10,000 nucleotides of DNA from Stramonita haemastoma (lineage: Eukaryota > Mollusca > Gastropoda > Neogastropoda > Muricidae): contig CM060326.1 in assembly GCA_030674155.1 (NCBI GenBank), positions 14,514,216-14,524,215 on the forward strand, given 5' to 3'. This document shows, piece after piece, positions 1-7,397 of the stretch. The translations under genes and the position numbers were made by a program. Every line of letters starts with the position of its first letter. The first letter of the stretch is position 1. The notes under the pieces were generated by a model. It was not told the DNA's origin. It searched no databases and saw only the letters and a program-made list of their open reading frames with translations.

Positions 1-310
1 GCAATATCTTCCGTTTTATATGTATGTAAGAGTTATAAAATAATTAGTGTAGATGCATGCGATACGTTTGTTAACACACCAGTTTTTTTTTCTACTCTGT
101 AACTTTATCTGTGAATGTCATGTCATGAGTTTTGTTTGCTAGTATCTAAAGACTTTGTCCTATGTAAAGGTGAAAGGCAATCAACAGTATGTTTTCCTTT
201 GTCTTCCTTTACTTCTCTTCATTATTATCTGAGTTGCCTGTCCTGCTGTTTTGTACGCGTTCATTTTTATCTCTTCACCCCAGCCAGGCCCAGATTGGTT
301 ATATCAGATC
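1..310. other. Unassigned AT-rich sequence
   Basis: No repeat unit, tRNA-like box or convincing coding frame is visible. A plus-strand frame of about 73 codons (115-336) is Cys/Ser/Leu-rich, runs into the following SINE and resembles no protein I know, so I do not call it a gene. Confidence 0.5.
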
Positions 311-735
311 TTCAAGTGGATCGGTGGTCTAGGTAGTAACGTGCCTTGCTTAGAAAGCAAAAAGTCCGGGTCGGAGTGTGCGGTGGTTCGTACCTCGTTT
401 TGGGCCCCAAACTTTTTCCCCATCCATTAGAACCTGAGTGGTGGTCTGGGCGCTAGTCTTTTGGATGAGACGATAAACCGAGGTCCTGTGTGTTGCACAT
501 TACTATTTAGCGCACGTAAAAGAACCCACGGCAACAAGCGGGTTGGCCCTGGCAAATTTCTGTAGAAAAAAGCCACTCTGATAGGGAAACAAATACAGTT
601 GCATGCAGCAAAAAGGAAAAAAAAAAAAAGGTAGGCGCTGCACTTGTGGCGACGCGCTCTCACCGGGGTGAGCAGCCCGAATTTCACGCAGAGAAATCTG
701 CTTTGAAATAGAGTGGTACAAAATACAAAATTACA
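311..735 (+). mobile_element. tRNA-derived SINE, family A
   Basis: A tRNA-like head carries an A-box-like stretch (about 324-341, GTGGTCTAGG) and a B box at 385-395 (GGTTCGTACCT, one base off consensus). The body starts at 463 with GGATGAGACGATAAACCGAGG and continues through GCGCACGTAAAAGAACCC, a GGCAAATTTCTGTAG segment, a short A run (618-629) and a block ending AATTTCACGCAGAGAAATCTG-like at about 690. The 3' end is an ACAAAATACAAAATTACA-type tail (about 716-735). Total length of about 425 bp is long for a SINE but fits multi-domain invertebrate SINEs. Such SINEs are transcribed by RNA polymerase III from the internal boxes and mobilised by a partner LINE; whether this copy is active cannot be seen. 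The left edge is approximate because I could not confirm a target-site duplication. The central block is shared with family B, so the body is probably one of the conserved metazoan SINE domains, but I cannot say which from memory. Confidence 0.8.
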
Positions 736-853
736 AGGTCAATGGCAGCGCATCAATGTCAGGCCAACTAGGGCCACCAGTCAGAGGGGCCCTGCACTGC
801 TGCTGGCTCACTTTGGTGGTGTTCAGTGGTGCCAGTTATGAACTAACTTACGT
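736..853. other. Spacer between two SINEs
   Basis: Short stretch of mixed composition with no repeat, box or coding frame that I recognise. It may include target-site duplications of either neighbouring SINE, but I could not fix them by eye. Confidence 0.4.
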
Positions 854-1199
854 AGGACGGGATAGCCTAGTGGTCAGAACATTGCACTCGCATTTTGACC
901 ACCCGGGTTCGATTCCCCTACTAGGGAATTTTTCTCCTGGAGTTTACATCAGTGCTGACTCAGCTCCCCCAAAAGTTCTTCGGATTAGACTCTAAACCGA
1001 GGCCCCGTGTGCAAACGCACGCAGAACATCTTGCACACGCGTTAAATCCTGTTCCGCTTTTCGTAAGAGTATGCCATTGTGTGCTGATGGGAACAGATGA
1101 CAAACTTTACAAAACTGCATACGTACGGGGATGTAAAAAAGCATATGAGTGCTTTTTTTCCATTATCCTCGATATAAAAGAATTAACTATAAAAAAAGG
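854..1199 (+). mobile_element. tRNA-derived SINE, family B, dispersed copy
   Basis: This is the reference copy of family B outside the tandem array. The A box TAGCCTAGTGG is at 863-873 and the B box GGTTCGATTCC at 906-916, both matching the pol III consensus with normal tRNA spacing. After the head come a TTTTTCTCCTGGAGTTTACA segment, the shared block from 982 (GGATTAGACTCTAAACCGAGG), an ACGCACGCAGAACATCTTGC segment, a GTTCCGCTTTTCGTAAGAGT segment and the 3' tail CATTATCCTCGATATAAAAG, ending in an A-rich run. Length is about 346 bp. The SINE copies in units 1-3 of the tandem array resemble it over the full length, and the antisense fragment at 7211-7397 matches its 3' half. A minus-strand frame across this SINE is not a gene: antisense frames recur in every copy and carry a shared short peptide that simply reflects the conserved SINE block. 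Confidence 0.9.
863..916 (+). promoter_or_regulatory. Internal pol III promoter (A and B boxes) of family-B SINE
   Basis: TAGCCTAGTGG fits the A-box consensus TRGCNNAGYGG and GGTTCGATTCC fits the B-box consensus GGTTCGANTCC. The start-to-start separation of 43 bp is typical of tRNA genes. Both boxes look intact, so this copy could bind TFIIIC; actual transcription is not shown. Confidence 0.75.
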
Positions 1200-1465
1200 A
1201 ATAAGGACACCATCTACTAAACCCCCTTACTGACGATACTCATAGCTTAGTCCCGGAGCCAGACTGATCTAGACACCCTCCAGGAGAGGGGACTACCACA
1301 ACGTCCCTCCAAAGACCCTCTCTCCTAAACTCCTCAATCCCTAATCCCGAAGGCTTTGACACAAACTCACCACAGTCGCAGAAATGTTTGGGGGAAAACT
1401 GTAAGTTCGGGTCACCATGATGAGAGCAGAGTATCTGGAGCCACTGAGTTACAGACGATTTTCTT
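1200..1465. other. Unassigned sequence, possibly an old repeat
   Basis: Unique within this window, C-rich on the plus strand (for example CCCTCCAGGAGAGGGGACTA near 1276-1295, which contains a short inverted CTCC/GGAG pair). No pol III boxes, no coding frame of note and no terminal repeats seen. On the minus strand it reads like the body of a dispersed repeat, but I cannot name one. Confidence 0.35.
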
Positions 1466-1590
1466 TTATTGCATGATCGTCATTTGTTGTGATGATGGTG
1501 TGATGATTCTGCTATGAAAAAAATCCTGGTGACAATGGGTCGATCTCGAACCCACAGCCGTCCTTGTTATGTGTTTCCTTGTCTTTATTA
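1466..1590 (-). mobile_element. Possible minus-strand tRNA-like SINE remnant
   Basis: The minus strand carries GGTTCGAGATC (plus coordinates 1542-1552), a near match to the B-box consensus, inside a T-arm-like context (GGCTGTGGGTTCGAGATCGA). No convincing A box is seen upstream on that strand, where the sequence soon enters a CA/CG microsatellite. This may be a SINE whose 5' end was lost, or a chance B box. Confidence 0.3.
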
Positions 1591-1594
1591 AACA

Positions 1595-1690
1595 CATGCA
1601 CGCACGCACGCGCGCGCGCACGCGCGCACGCACACGCGCACACATACACACACACTCTCTCTCTCTGTGTCTCTCTGTCTGTCTGTTTGA
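1595..1690. repeat. CA/CG alternating tract passing into CT/GT tract
   Basis: Alternating purine-pyrimidine DNA: ACGC repeats, a pure CG alternation near 1609-1626, then CA repeats, then CTCTCT and GTCT repeats. A frame rich in Arg/Ala/Cys across it is only a reading of the repeat. CG/CA alternation of this kind is a classic Z-DNA-prone sequence. Confidence 0.85.
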
Positions 1691-1707
1691 GAACGAAATT
1701 AATGGGA

Positions 1708-1722
1708 GGGGGGGGGGGGGGG
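1708..1722 (+). repeat. 15-base poly-G run
   Basis: Uninterrupted G homopolymer next to a GGG at 1704-1706. Length is likely polymorphic, and sequencing error is also common in such runs. Confidence 0.85.
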
Positions 1723-1792
1723 TAGCGAGCGTGTGAAATTTTAATGGGTCCAGTGGCCTACTACAATAAAATTGTTCAGAGTTTTGAGTTCT

Positions 1793-1908
1793 GTCTGTCT
1801 GTCTCTGTCTGTCTCTGTCTGTCTCTGTCTCTCTCTTTCCTTCTCTCTCTCCCCCCCCTCTCTCTCTCTTCTCCCTCCCTCCGTCCCTCCCTCCCTCTCT
1901 CCGTCCCT
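1793..1908. repeat. CTGT/CT pyrimidine tract leading into array unit 1
   Basis: GTCTGTCT repeats pass into CT and CCCT repeats and end in a CCCTCCCTCCGTCCCT-like segment directly before core 1. Similar CCCTCC segments precede cores 2, 3 and 4, so the pyrimidine tract is a regular part of the unit. Cys/Ser/Leu-rich frames here are repeat translations. Confidence 0.85.
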
Positions 1909-2451
1909 ATTATATTATGTAGGTATCTGCACAGTAACAAAAGAACAAATCCGACGAAGTCTGTAGTACCCCCCCAAAATCCTGTGTTTTAAAACTGCAC
2001 CTACCTCTTTTTTTTCTTTTTTTTTTCTCTCCCCCTTCTATCCCACTATCTGTGCACAGACATCATGAATATGTATGAGCATCACATTCCAGACGGCACA
2101 GTTTATAGCGTTCCTCCTTCTCTTTGTGTCCTGTCCCCGTGGTCGTCTTTTTGGTGCAGTTTTAGTGTCTGCGAGGTTACATGCACAAGACAGTGCAGTC
2201 GATCCCACCAGGATTGGTTTCTCATGTAACGCAACGTAGACCCAGTAGGCCTTAGTGCAACAGCGGAACAACCCCGTGCGAAGCTGAATGGGTTATAATG
2301 ATGATCATGGTCAAGAAAGTTCGGATCTGGGCAGAGTGTTAGGGCGTTAAAAAGGGGAGGAGGAGTTTTGATAACTACCAGGATGTGCTGTCAGTCTGTG
2401 CGAGTTTATTATTATTGTTCTTTTCTATGTTTTGCATGTACATGCGTTAAA
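1909..2451 (+). repeat. Array unit 1, core
   Basis: Landmarks in order: ATGTAGGTATCTG (1917), a poly-pyrimidine stretch (about 2006-2040), the perfect 12-bp palindrome TCTGTGCACAGA (2049-2060), AGACGGCACAGTTTATAGC (2091), the conserved GTCGATCCCACCAGGATTGG (about 2198), GGAACAACC (near 2264), ATGATGATCATGGTCAAG (about 2298) and a GGGGAGGAGG stretch near 2355. It lacks a CAC found in GGTCACCGTC of the other units, and has GGATGTGCTG near 2381. No open frame is kept relative to the other copies. Function unknown; it may be satellite-like or the body of an unrecognised mobile element. Confidence 0.85.
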
Positions 2452-2789
2452 GGTGACGGTATAGCCTAGTGGTCAGAACATTGCACTCGCAATTTGACGA
2501 CCCGGGTTCGATTCCGTTCAAGGATATTTTTTCTCCTGGAGTTAACATCAGTGCTGACTCCACTCTTCCCCAAAGTCCTGTGGATGAGACTATAAACTGA
2601 GGCCCGTGTGTTAACGCACGCAGAACATCTTGCGCACACGTTAAATCCTGTTCCACTTTTCGTAAGTGTAGGCCATTGTGTGCCGGTGGGAACAGATGAC
2701 ATTTGCAAAAACTGTATACACACAGGGACTGGATGTAAAAAAAGCACAAGAGTGCTTATTCCATTATCCTTGATATAAAAGAATAAATT
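2452..2789 (+). mobile_element. Family-B SINE in array unit 1
   Basis: Full-length copy with A box TAGCCTAGTGG (2462-2472), B box GGTTCGATTCC (2505-2515), the shared block from 2582 (GGATGAGACTATAAACTGAGG), and the 3' tail CATTATCCTTGATATAAAAG. It begins directly after the core ending GCGTTAAA. After the B box it reads GTTCAAGG, a variant shared with unit 3 but not with unit 2 or the dispersed copy at 854. The tail passes straight into AAATC repeats. Minus-strand frames across it are antisense readings of the SINE. Confidence 0.9.
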
Positions 2790-3038
<249 letters not shown>

Positions 3039-3588
3039 TTATCATCATGTAGGTATCTGCACAGTAACAAAAAAGAAACAAATCCGAGGAAGTCTGTAGT
3101 ACCCTCGAAATCCTGTTTTAAATCGCCACCGACCTCTTTTCTTTTTCTTTCTTTTTCCCCCCCTTCTATCTCACTATCTGTGCACAGACATCATGAATAT
3201 GCATGAGCATCACATTCCAGACGCGGCACAGTTTATAGCAGTCCTCCTTCTCTTTGTGTTCTGTCCCCATGGTCACCGTCTTTTTGGTGCAGTTTTAGTG
3301 TCTGCAAGGTTACATGCACAAGACAAGTGCAGTCGATCCCACCAGGATTGGTTTCTCATGTAACGCAACGTAGACCCAGTAGGCCTTAGTGCAACAGCAA
3401 AGCAACCCCGTCAGAAGCTGAATGGGTCATAATGATGATCATGGTCAAGAAAGTTCGGATCTGGGCAGAGTGTTAGGGCGTTAAAAAGGGGAGGAGGAGT
3501 TTTGATAACTACCAGGACTTGCTTTCAGTCTGTGCGAGTTTATTATTCTTATTCTCCTTTCCTATGTTTTGTATGTACATGCGTGAAA
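3039..3588 (+). repeat. Array unit 2, core
   Basis: Same landmarks as core 1: anchor at 3047, palindrome TCTGTGCACAGA at 3177-3188, GTCGATCCCACCAGGATTGG near 3332. Distinguishing changes are ACGCGGCACAG at 3221 (extra CG, partly shared with core 4), an extra A in GACAAGTGCAG near 3321, CAGCAAAGCAACC near 3395, a compressed CCCTCGAAATCC near 3102, and GGACTTGCTT near 3514 (shared in type with core 3). No coding capacity is kept. Confidence 0.85.
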
Positions 3589-3919
3589 GGTGACGGGATA
3601 GCCTAGTGGTCTGAACATTATGCTTGCAATTTGACGACCCGGGTTCGAATCCCCTACGAGGAGATTTTTTCTCCTGGAGTTAACATCAATACTGACTCCA
3701 CTCTCCCCCAAAAGTCCTTTGGATGAGACTATAAACCGAGGCCTGTGTGTGAACTCACGAATAAAATATTGCGCACACGTTAAATCCTGTTCTGCTTTTT
3801 GTAAGAGTAGGCCATCATGTGCCGGTGGGAGCAGATGACATTTACAAAACTGCATACACATGGGGACTGGATGAAAAAAGCACAAGAGTGCTTATCCCAT
3901 TATCCTCGATATAAAAGAA
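3589..3919 (+). mobile_element. Family-B SINE in array unit 2
   Basis: A box TAGCCTAGTGG (3599-3609) and a perfect consensus B box GGTTCGAATCC (3642-3652). It then follows the form seen in the dispersed copy at 854 (CCCTACGAGGAG after the B box) rather than the GTTCAAGG form of units 1 and 3. The middle is the most diverged of the three array SINEs (AACTCACGAATAAAATATTGC instead of the usual ACGCACGCAGAACATCTTGC type). The tail CATTATCCTCGATATAAAAG leads into AAATA repeats. Confidence 0.9.
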
Positions 3920-3994
3920 TAAATAAATAAATGCATAAATAAATACATTAAAAAAATAATAAATGTACACACACACTTACTCTCTCTCTCTCCC

Positions 3995-4035
<41 letters not shown>

Positions 4036-4078
4036 TTCTCTCCCTCCCTCCCTCTCTCTCTCCCTCCATCCCTCCTTG
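3920..4078. repeat. AAAT, short AC, then CT/CCCT tract
   Basis: Imperfect AAAT repeats (to about 3962) continue the SINE tail, then about 10 bp of AC (3967-3976), then CT with CCCTCCCTCC segments (3979-4078) before core 3. The order tail, AC, CT is the same as after unit 3, though AC is far longer there. Confidence 0.9.
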
Positions 4079-4636
4079 TTATCATTATGTAGGTATCTGT
4101 CCAGTAACAAAAAAGAAACAAATCCGAGGAAGTCGGTAGTACAGTACCCCCCAAAAATCCTGTGTTTTAAACTGCCGCCTACCTCTTTTTTTTTTCTTTC
4201 TTTCTTTTTTTCCCCCCTTCTCTCCCACTATCTGTGCACAGACATCATGAATATGCATGAGCATCACATTCCAGACGGCACAGTTTATAGCGTTCCTCCT
4301 TCTCTTTGTGTCCTGTCCCCGTGGTCACCGTCTTTTTGGTGCAGTTTTAGTGTCTGCGAGGTTACATGCACAAGACAGTGCAGTCGATCCCACCAGGATT
4401 GGTTTCTCATGTAACGCAACGTAGACCCAGTAGGCCTTAGTGCAACAGCGGAACAACCCCGTCAGAAGCTGAATGGGTCATAATGATGATCATGGTCAAG
4501 AAAGTTCGGATCTGGGCAGAGTGTTAGGACGTTAAAAAGGGGAGGAGGAGTTTTGGTAACTACCAGGACTTGTTTTCAGTCTGTGCGAGTTTATTATTCT
4601 TCTCCTTTTCTATGCTTTGTATGTATATGTGTGAAA
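4079..4636 (+). repeat. Array unit 3, core
   Basis: Anchor at 4087, palindrome TCTGTGCACAGA at 4231-4242, AGACGGCACAG at 4273 (as in core 1), CAGCGGAACAACC near 4446 (as in core 1), but GGACTTGTTT near 4566 (type of core 2). A small insertion near 4139 (GTACAGTACCCC) is specific to this copy. A plus-strand frame of about 112 codons (4076-4414) is broken in the other cores by indels, so I do not call it a gene. Confidence 0.85.
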
Positions 4637-4955
4637 GGCGACGGGATAGCCTAATGGTCAGAACATTGCGCTCGCAATTTGACGATTCGCGTTCAAGGAG
4701 ATGTTTCTCCTGGCGTTAACATCAGTGCTGACTCCACTCTTCCTTCAAGTCCTTCGGATGAGACTATAAACCGAGGCCCCGTGTGTGAATGCACGCAGAA
4801 CTTCTTGCACACACGTGAAATCCTGTTCCGCTTTTCGTAAGAGTAGGACATTGTGTGCCTATGGGAACAGATGATATTTACAAAACTGCACACACACGGG
4901 GACCGGATGTATAAAAGCACAAGAGTGCTTATCCCATCATCCTTGATATAAAAGA
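4637..4955 (+). mobile_element. Family-B SINE in array unit 3, B box lost
   Basis: The A box is changed to TAGCCTAATGG (4647-4657). The B box is missing: where other copies read CCCGGGTTCGATTCC this copy reads GACGATTCGCGTTCAAGG (from 4681), a deletion of about 10-11 bases compared with unit 1. The rest is complete through to CATCATCCTTGATATAAAAG. Without a B box this copy is unlikely to be a good pol III template (inference). The retained GTTCAAGG groups it with unit 1. Confidence 0.88.
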
Positions 4956-5194
<239 letters not shown>

Positions 5195-5746
5195 TGTTAT
5201 TATGTAGGTATCTGCACAGTAACAAAAAGAAACAAATCCGAGGAAGTCTGTAGTACCCCCCAAAATCCTTTGTTTTAAAACTGCCGCCTACCTCTTTTTT
5301 TTCTTTCTATCTTTTTCCCCCCCTTCTATCCCACTATCTGTGCACAGACATCATGAATATGCATGAGCATCACATTCCAGACGCAGCACAGTTTATAGCG
5401 TTCCTCCTTCTCTTTGTGTCCTGTCCCCGTGGTCACCGTCTTTTTGGTGCAGTTTTAGTGTCTGCCAGGTTACATGCACAAGACAGTGCAGTCGATCCCA
5501 CCAGGATTGGTTTCTCATGTAACGCAACGTAGACCCAGTAGGCCTTAGTGCAAGAGCGAAACAACCCCGTCAGAAGCTGAATGGGTCATAATGATGATCA
5601 TGGTCAAGAAAGTTCGGATCTGGGCAGAGTATTAGGGTGTTAAAAAAGGGGGGAGGAGTTTTGATAACTACCAGGATGCGCTTTCAGTCTGTGCGAGTTT
5701 ATTGTTATTCTCTTTTTCCATGTTTTGTATGTGCCTGCATGAAAAG
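5195..5746 (+). repeat. Array unit 4, core; last copy, no SINE
   Basis: Anchor at 5202, palindrome TCTGTGCACAGA at 5337-5348, ACGCAGCACAG at 5381 (extra CG as in core 2), AGCGAAACAACC near 5557, GGATGCGCTT near 5673 (GGATG type as in core 1). Similarity continues to GTGCCTGCATGAAAA (about 5731-5745) and stops there, at the point where the SINE begins in units 1-3. The following sequence keeps only GTCTGAACATT (5769-5779), also seen in the unit-2 SINE head, which may be a SINE remnant or chance. Confidence 0.83.
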
Positions 5747-5783
5747 TGTCCAAAAAGTGCTGTGCAAGTCTGAACATTCCTCC

Positions 5784-5784
<1 letters not shown>

Positions 5785-5829
<45 letters not shown>
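5785..5829 (+). repeat. (GTT)15 microsatellite
   Basis: Fifteen perfect GTT units. They read as poly-Cys, poly-Val or, on the minus strand, poly-Asn in open frames; these are artefacts. Confidence 0.95.
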
Positions 5830-5833
<4 letters not shown>

Positions 5834-5985
5834 TATGTTTGGAGAAGATGAACCATGCACATTTCAAGCACCTTGGTTTGTGCAGCAAGTCAAATGGCTG
5901 GAGAGAGGTCATGAAGAATAACTATATAGTTAGAATTATGTGTAGCTGAGTACTTATGTGTGTCTGCATGCGTGCGTGTGTGCAC

Positions 5986-5986
<1 letters not shown>
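5830..5986. other. Unassigned sequence between microsatellites
   Basis: About 155 bp, unique in the window. It ends in a GTGTGTCTGCATGCGTGCGTG stretch that merges into the AC tract. No pol III boxes or terminal repeats seen. Confidence 0.4.
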
Positions 5987-6069
<83 letters not shown>

Positions 6070-6117
6070 TACACACACGTATACACACACACGTATACAC
6101 ACACATATACATACATA
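5987..6117. repeat. (AC)40 and imperfect ACGT/ATAC extension
   Basis: About 80 bp of perfect AC (5987-6066) followed by about 50 bp of AC interrupted by GTGT, GTAT and ATAC. Poly Thr-His and Cys-Val frames are artefacts. Alternating purine-pyrimidine, so Z-DNA-prone. Confidence 0.95.
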
Positions 6118-6296
6118 TTTTTGATGTTCATTTTCCTGCATTTTTCCCAGAAAGTCTTAATAAAAGATAACAATACTCCCCCATACTCAAGTGGAATGCA
6201 CTAGGCCTGACTTGTCACGTGCTTCTTAACGGTAACACAACGCATTTATGCTTATTGTTATAGCAAACAACAATAGTTCTGTCTGAGGGTTCGACA
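6118..6296. other. Unassigned unique sequence
   Basis: About 180 bp with no repeat unit, box or coding frame recognised. It ends at GAGGGTTCGACAAAG, directly before the AAG tract; GGTTCGACAAA looks slightly like a B box but lacks the CC end and an A box. Confidence 0.4.
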
Positions 6297-6485
6297 AAGA
6301 AGAAGAAGAAGAAGAAGAAGAAGAAGAAGAAGAAGAAGAAGAAGAAGAACAAGAAGAACAAGAAGAAGAAGAAGAAGAAGAAGAACAAGAAGAAGAACAA
6401 GAAGAAGAACAAGAAGAAGAAGAAGAAGAAGAAGAAGAACAAGAAGAAGAAGAAGAAGAAGAAGAAGAAGAAGAAGAAGAAGAAG
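6297..6485 (+). repeat. (AAG)n tract with regularly phased AAC interruptions
   Basis: About 63 AAG units of almost pure polypurine. Single C interruptions convert AAG to AAC at 6350, 6359, 6386, 6398, 6410 and 6440, always in triplet phase. On the minus strand this gives long poly-Leu, poly-Ser or poly-Phe frames, which are artefacts. GAA/TTC tracts form intramolecular triplexes in other systems. Confidence 0.95.
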
Positions 6486-6540
6486 AACAACAACAACAAC
6501 AACAACAACAGCAACACACAGAAACAACAACAACACACAG

Positions 6541-6572
<32 letters not shown>
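6486..6572 (+). repeat. (AAC)n tract with two CACACAGAAA interruptions
   Basis: AAC repeats continue directly from the AAG tract in the same triplet phase and are interrupted near 6511-6522 and 6532-6542 by GCAACACACAGAAAC and ACACACAGAAAC. The repeated interruption suggests an internal duplication. Confidence 0.93.
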
Positions 6573-6573
<1 letters not shown>

Positions 6574-6724
6574 GACGAAGTTATGTGTATAGACATAAGG
6601 CAATGTTTGTGGAAGTTTTGTGCACCGTCAGTCTTCCACTTTCAAGTTCTTACTTGACAGCAAAACCTGTTTACAACCAATATCTCGCCAGCATTGGCGC
6701 TACAAAACAGCAGCAGCAGTAGCA
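6573..6724. other. Unassigned sequence before the LINE fragment
   Basis: Includes a short GCCAGCATTGGC hairpin-like stretch near 6688 and CAG repeats at about 6708-6726. It may be the upstream, no longer recognisable part of the LINE, since the recognisable reading frame continues into it without a stop. Confidence 0.35.
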
Positions 6725-7016
6725 GCTAGTGTAACCTATCTCTGTGACTGTTTTCACTTACCCCCTCTATCTCGTTCCCTCCGTTCTGTTGTAGATATCC
6801 TCTATCTCGTTCCCTCCGTTCTGTTGTAGATCTCTTGTGCTTACACACAACCAGATTCAAACAATCTACTGCTGCCTTGTCGTTCTTTCTCTGTTTCTGG
6901 TCCATCTTTGTGGAATGACCTACCTCTCTCCCTTCGCCTAAAGGCCGACATTTGACACGGTTAAAGCCAGTCTCAAGGCACACTTATTTCCTACCTTGGA
7001 GCTTCCTCCATTGTAA
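6725..7016 (+). pseudogene. Decayed C-terminal end of a non-LTR (LINE) reverse transcriptase ORF
   Basis: Three overlapping frames together give the typical C-terminal tail of CR1/L2-like LINE polyproteins. Frame 2 (about 6731-6796) reads VTYLCDCFHLPPLSRSLRS, like the family's YLSDLL...PSRSLRSSD. Frame 1 (about 6823-6870) reads VVDLLCLHTTRFKQSTAA. Frame 2 (6881-6943) reads RSFSVSGPSLWNDLPLSLR, the best match, with the conserved SF.V.GP.LWN.LP.S.R. Frame 3 (6951-7016) reads FDTVKASLKAHLFPTLELPP and ends at TAA 7014-7016, like TFK..LK.HLF of the family. A 35-bp tandem duplication causes one frame change and single-base indels probably cause the others, so it encodes nothing functional. The upstream RT and endonuclease domains are absent from the window. 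Family placement rests on remembered motifs; the clade within CR1/L2/Jockey-like elements is uncertain. Confidence 0.72.
6764..6833 (+). repeat. 35-bp tandem duplication inside the LINE remnant
   Basis: CCTCTATCTCGTTCCCTCCG and the bases up to TTGTAGAT occur at 6764-6796 and again at 6799-6831, period 35 and practically identical. Because 35 is not a multiple of 3 it shifts the frame, so it arose after the element lost function or itself broke it. Confidence 0.93.
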
Positions 7017-7054
7017 CCTCACATCTGCTTTCCATCTCGGTTAACCTTGCTTCT

Positions 7055-7110
7055 GCGTGCGTGAGTGCGTGCGTGCGTGCGTGCGTGCGTACGTGTGTGT
7101 GTGTGGTGTG

Positions 7111-7141
<31 letters not shown>

Positions 7142-7208
7142 TGTGTGTGTGCGTGCTTGCGTGCACACGTGCGTGCGTGATTGCTTGTGTGTGTGTTTGT
7201 GTGTGTTT
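7055..7208. repeat. GCGT then GT microsatellite
   Basis: GTGC/GTGCGT repeats (about 7055-7092) pass into GT repeats broken by GGTG (near 7105 and 7134), then GTGC/GTTT variants. It lies directly after the LINE 3' untranslated end and before the antisense SINE tail. Arg/Cys/Val frames are artefacts. Confidence 0.92.
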
Positions 7209-7210
7209 TC

Positions 7211-7397
7211 ATTCTTATTTATTTTATCTTATTTTTTTTATTTCGAGGATGATAGGATAAGCACTCATGTACTTTTTACATCCAGTCCCTGTGTGTATGC
7301 AGTTTTGTAAATCTTGCCATCTGTTCCCACCGGCACATAATGGCCCACTCTTACTAAAAGCGGAACAGGATTTAACGTGTGCGCAAGATGTTCTGTT
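7211..7397 (-). mobile_element. 5'-truncated family-B SINE, antisense
   Basis: The minus strand reads CAGAACATCTTGCGCACACG, then GTTCCGCTTTTAGTAAGAGT, GCCGGTGGGAACAGATGGCA, ACAGGGACTGGATGTAAAAA and finally the tail ATCATCCTCGAAATAAAAAA with an A-rich run of about 30 bp (7211-7245 in plus coordinates). Only the 3' half is present; the tRNA head and the shared block are missing and the break at about 7397 goes straight into GT repeats. 5' truncation is what target-primed reverse transcription often leaves; later microsatellite erosion is the alternative. Confidence 0.9.

Noticed and set aside
863..935. Functional tRNA genes at the SINE heads
   Set aside because: Boxes A and B are present but the full cloverleaf, acceptor stem pairing and terminator are not, and the sequence continues into a SINE body.
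1172..1182. TATAAAAG as a TATA box (also in every other family-B tail)
   Set aside because: It is part of the conserved SINE 3' tail and is found wherever the tail is; no gene follows.
2298..2400. Box C/D snoRNA in the core, from the C-box-like ATGATGA in ATGATGATCATGG
   Set aside because: No CTGA D box lies at a suitable distance downstream and there is no terminal stem.
2447..2749. Minus-strand frames over the SINEs sharing a peptide like THGPxFIVSS (also at 427-687, 3562-3885, 4693-5049)
   Set aside because: The shared peptide is the antisense reading of the conserved SINE block. Frames differ in start and end between copies, and no selection on protein is needed to explain it.
4076..4414. 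Plus-strand frame of 112 codons in core 3
   Set aside because: The same region in cores 1, 2 and 4 has indels that break the frame, and the product is a low-complexity start followed by nothing recognisable.
6215..6603. Minus-strand frames of 107-125 codons rich in Ser, Leu, Phe or Cys
   Set aside because: All are the AAG/AAC triplet tract read in its three frames; no flanking coding sequence or domain supports them.
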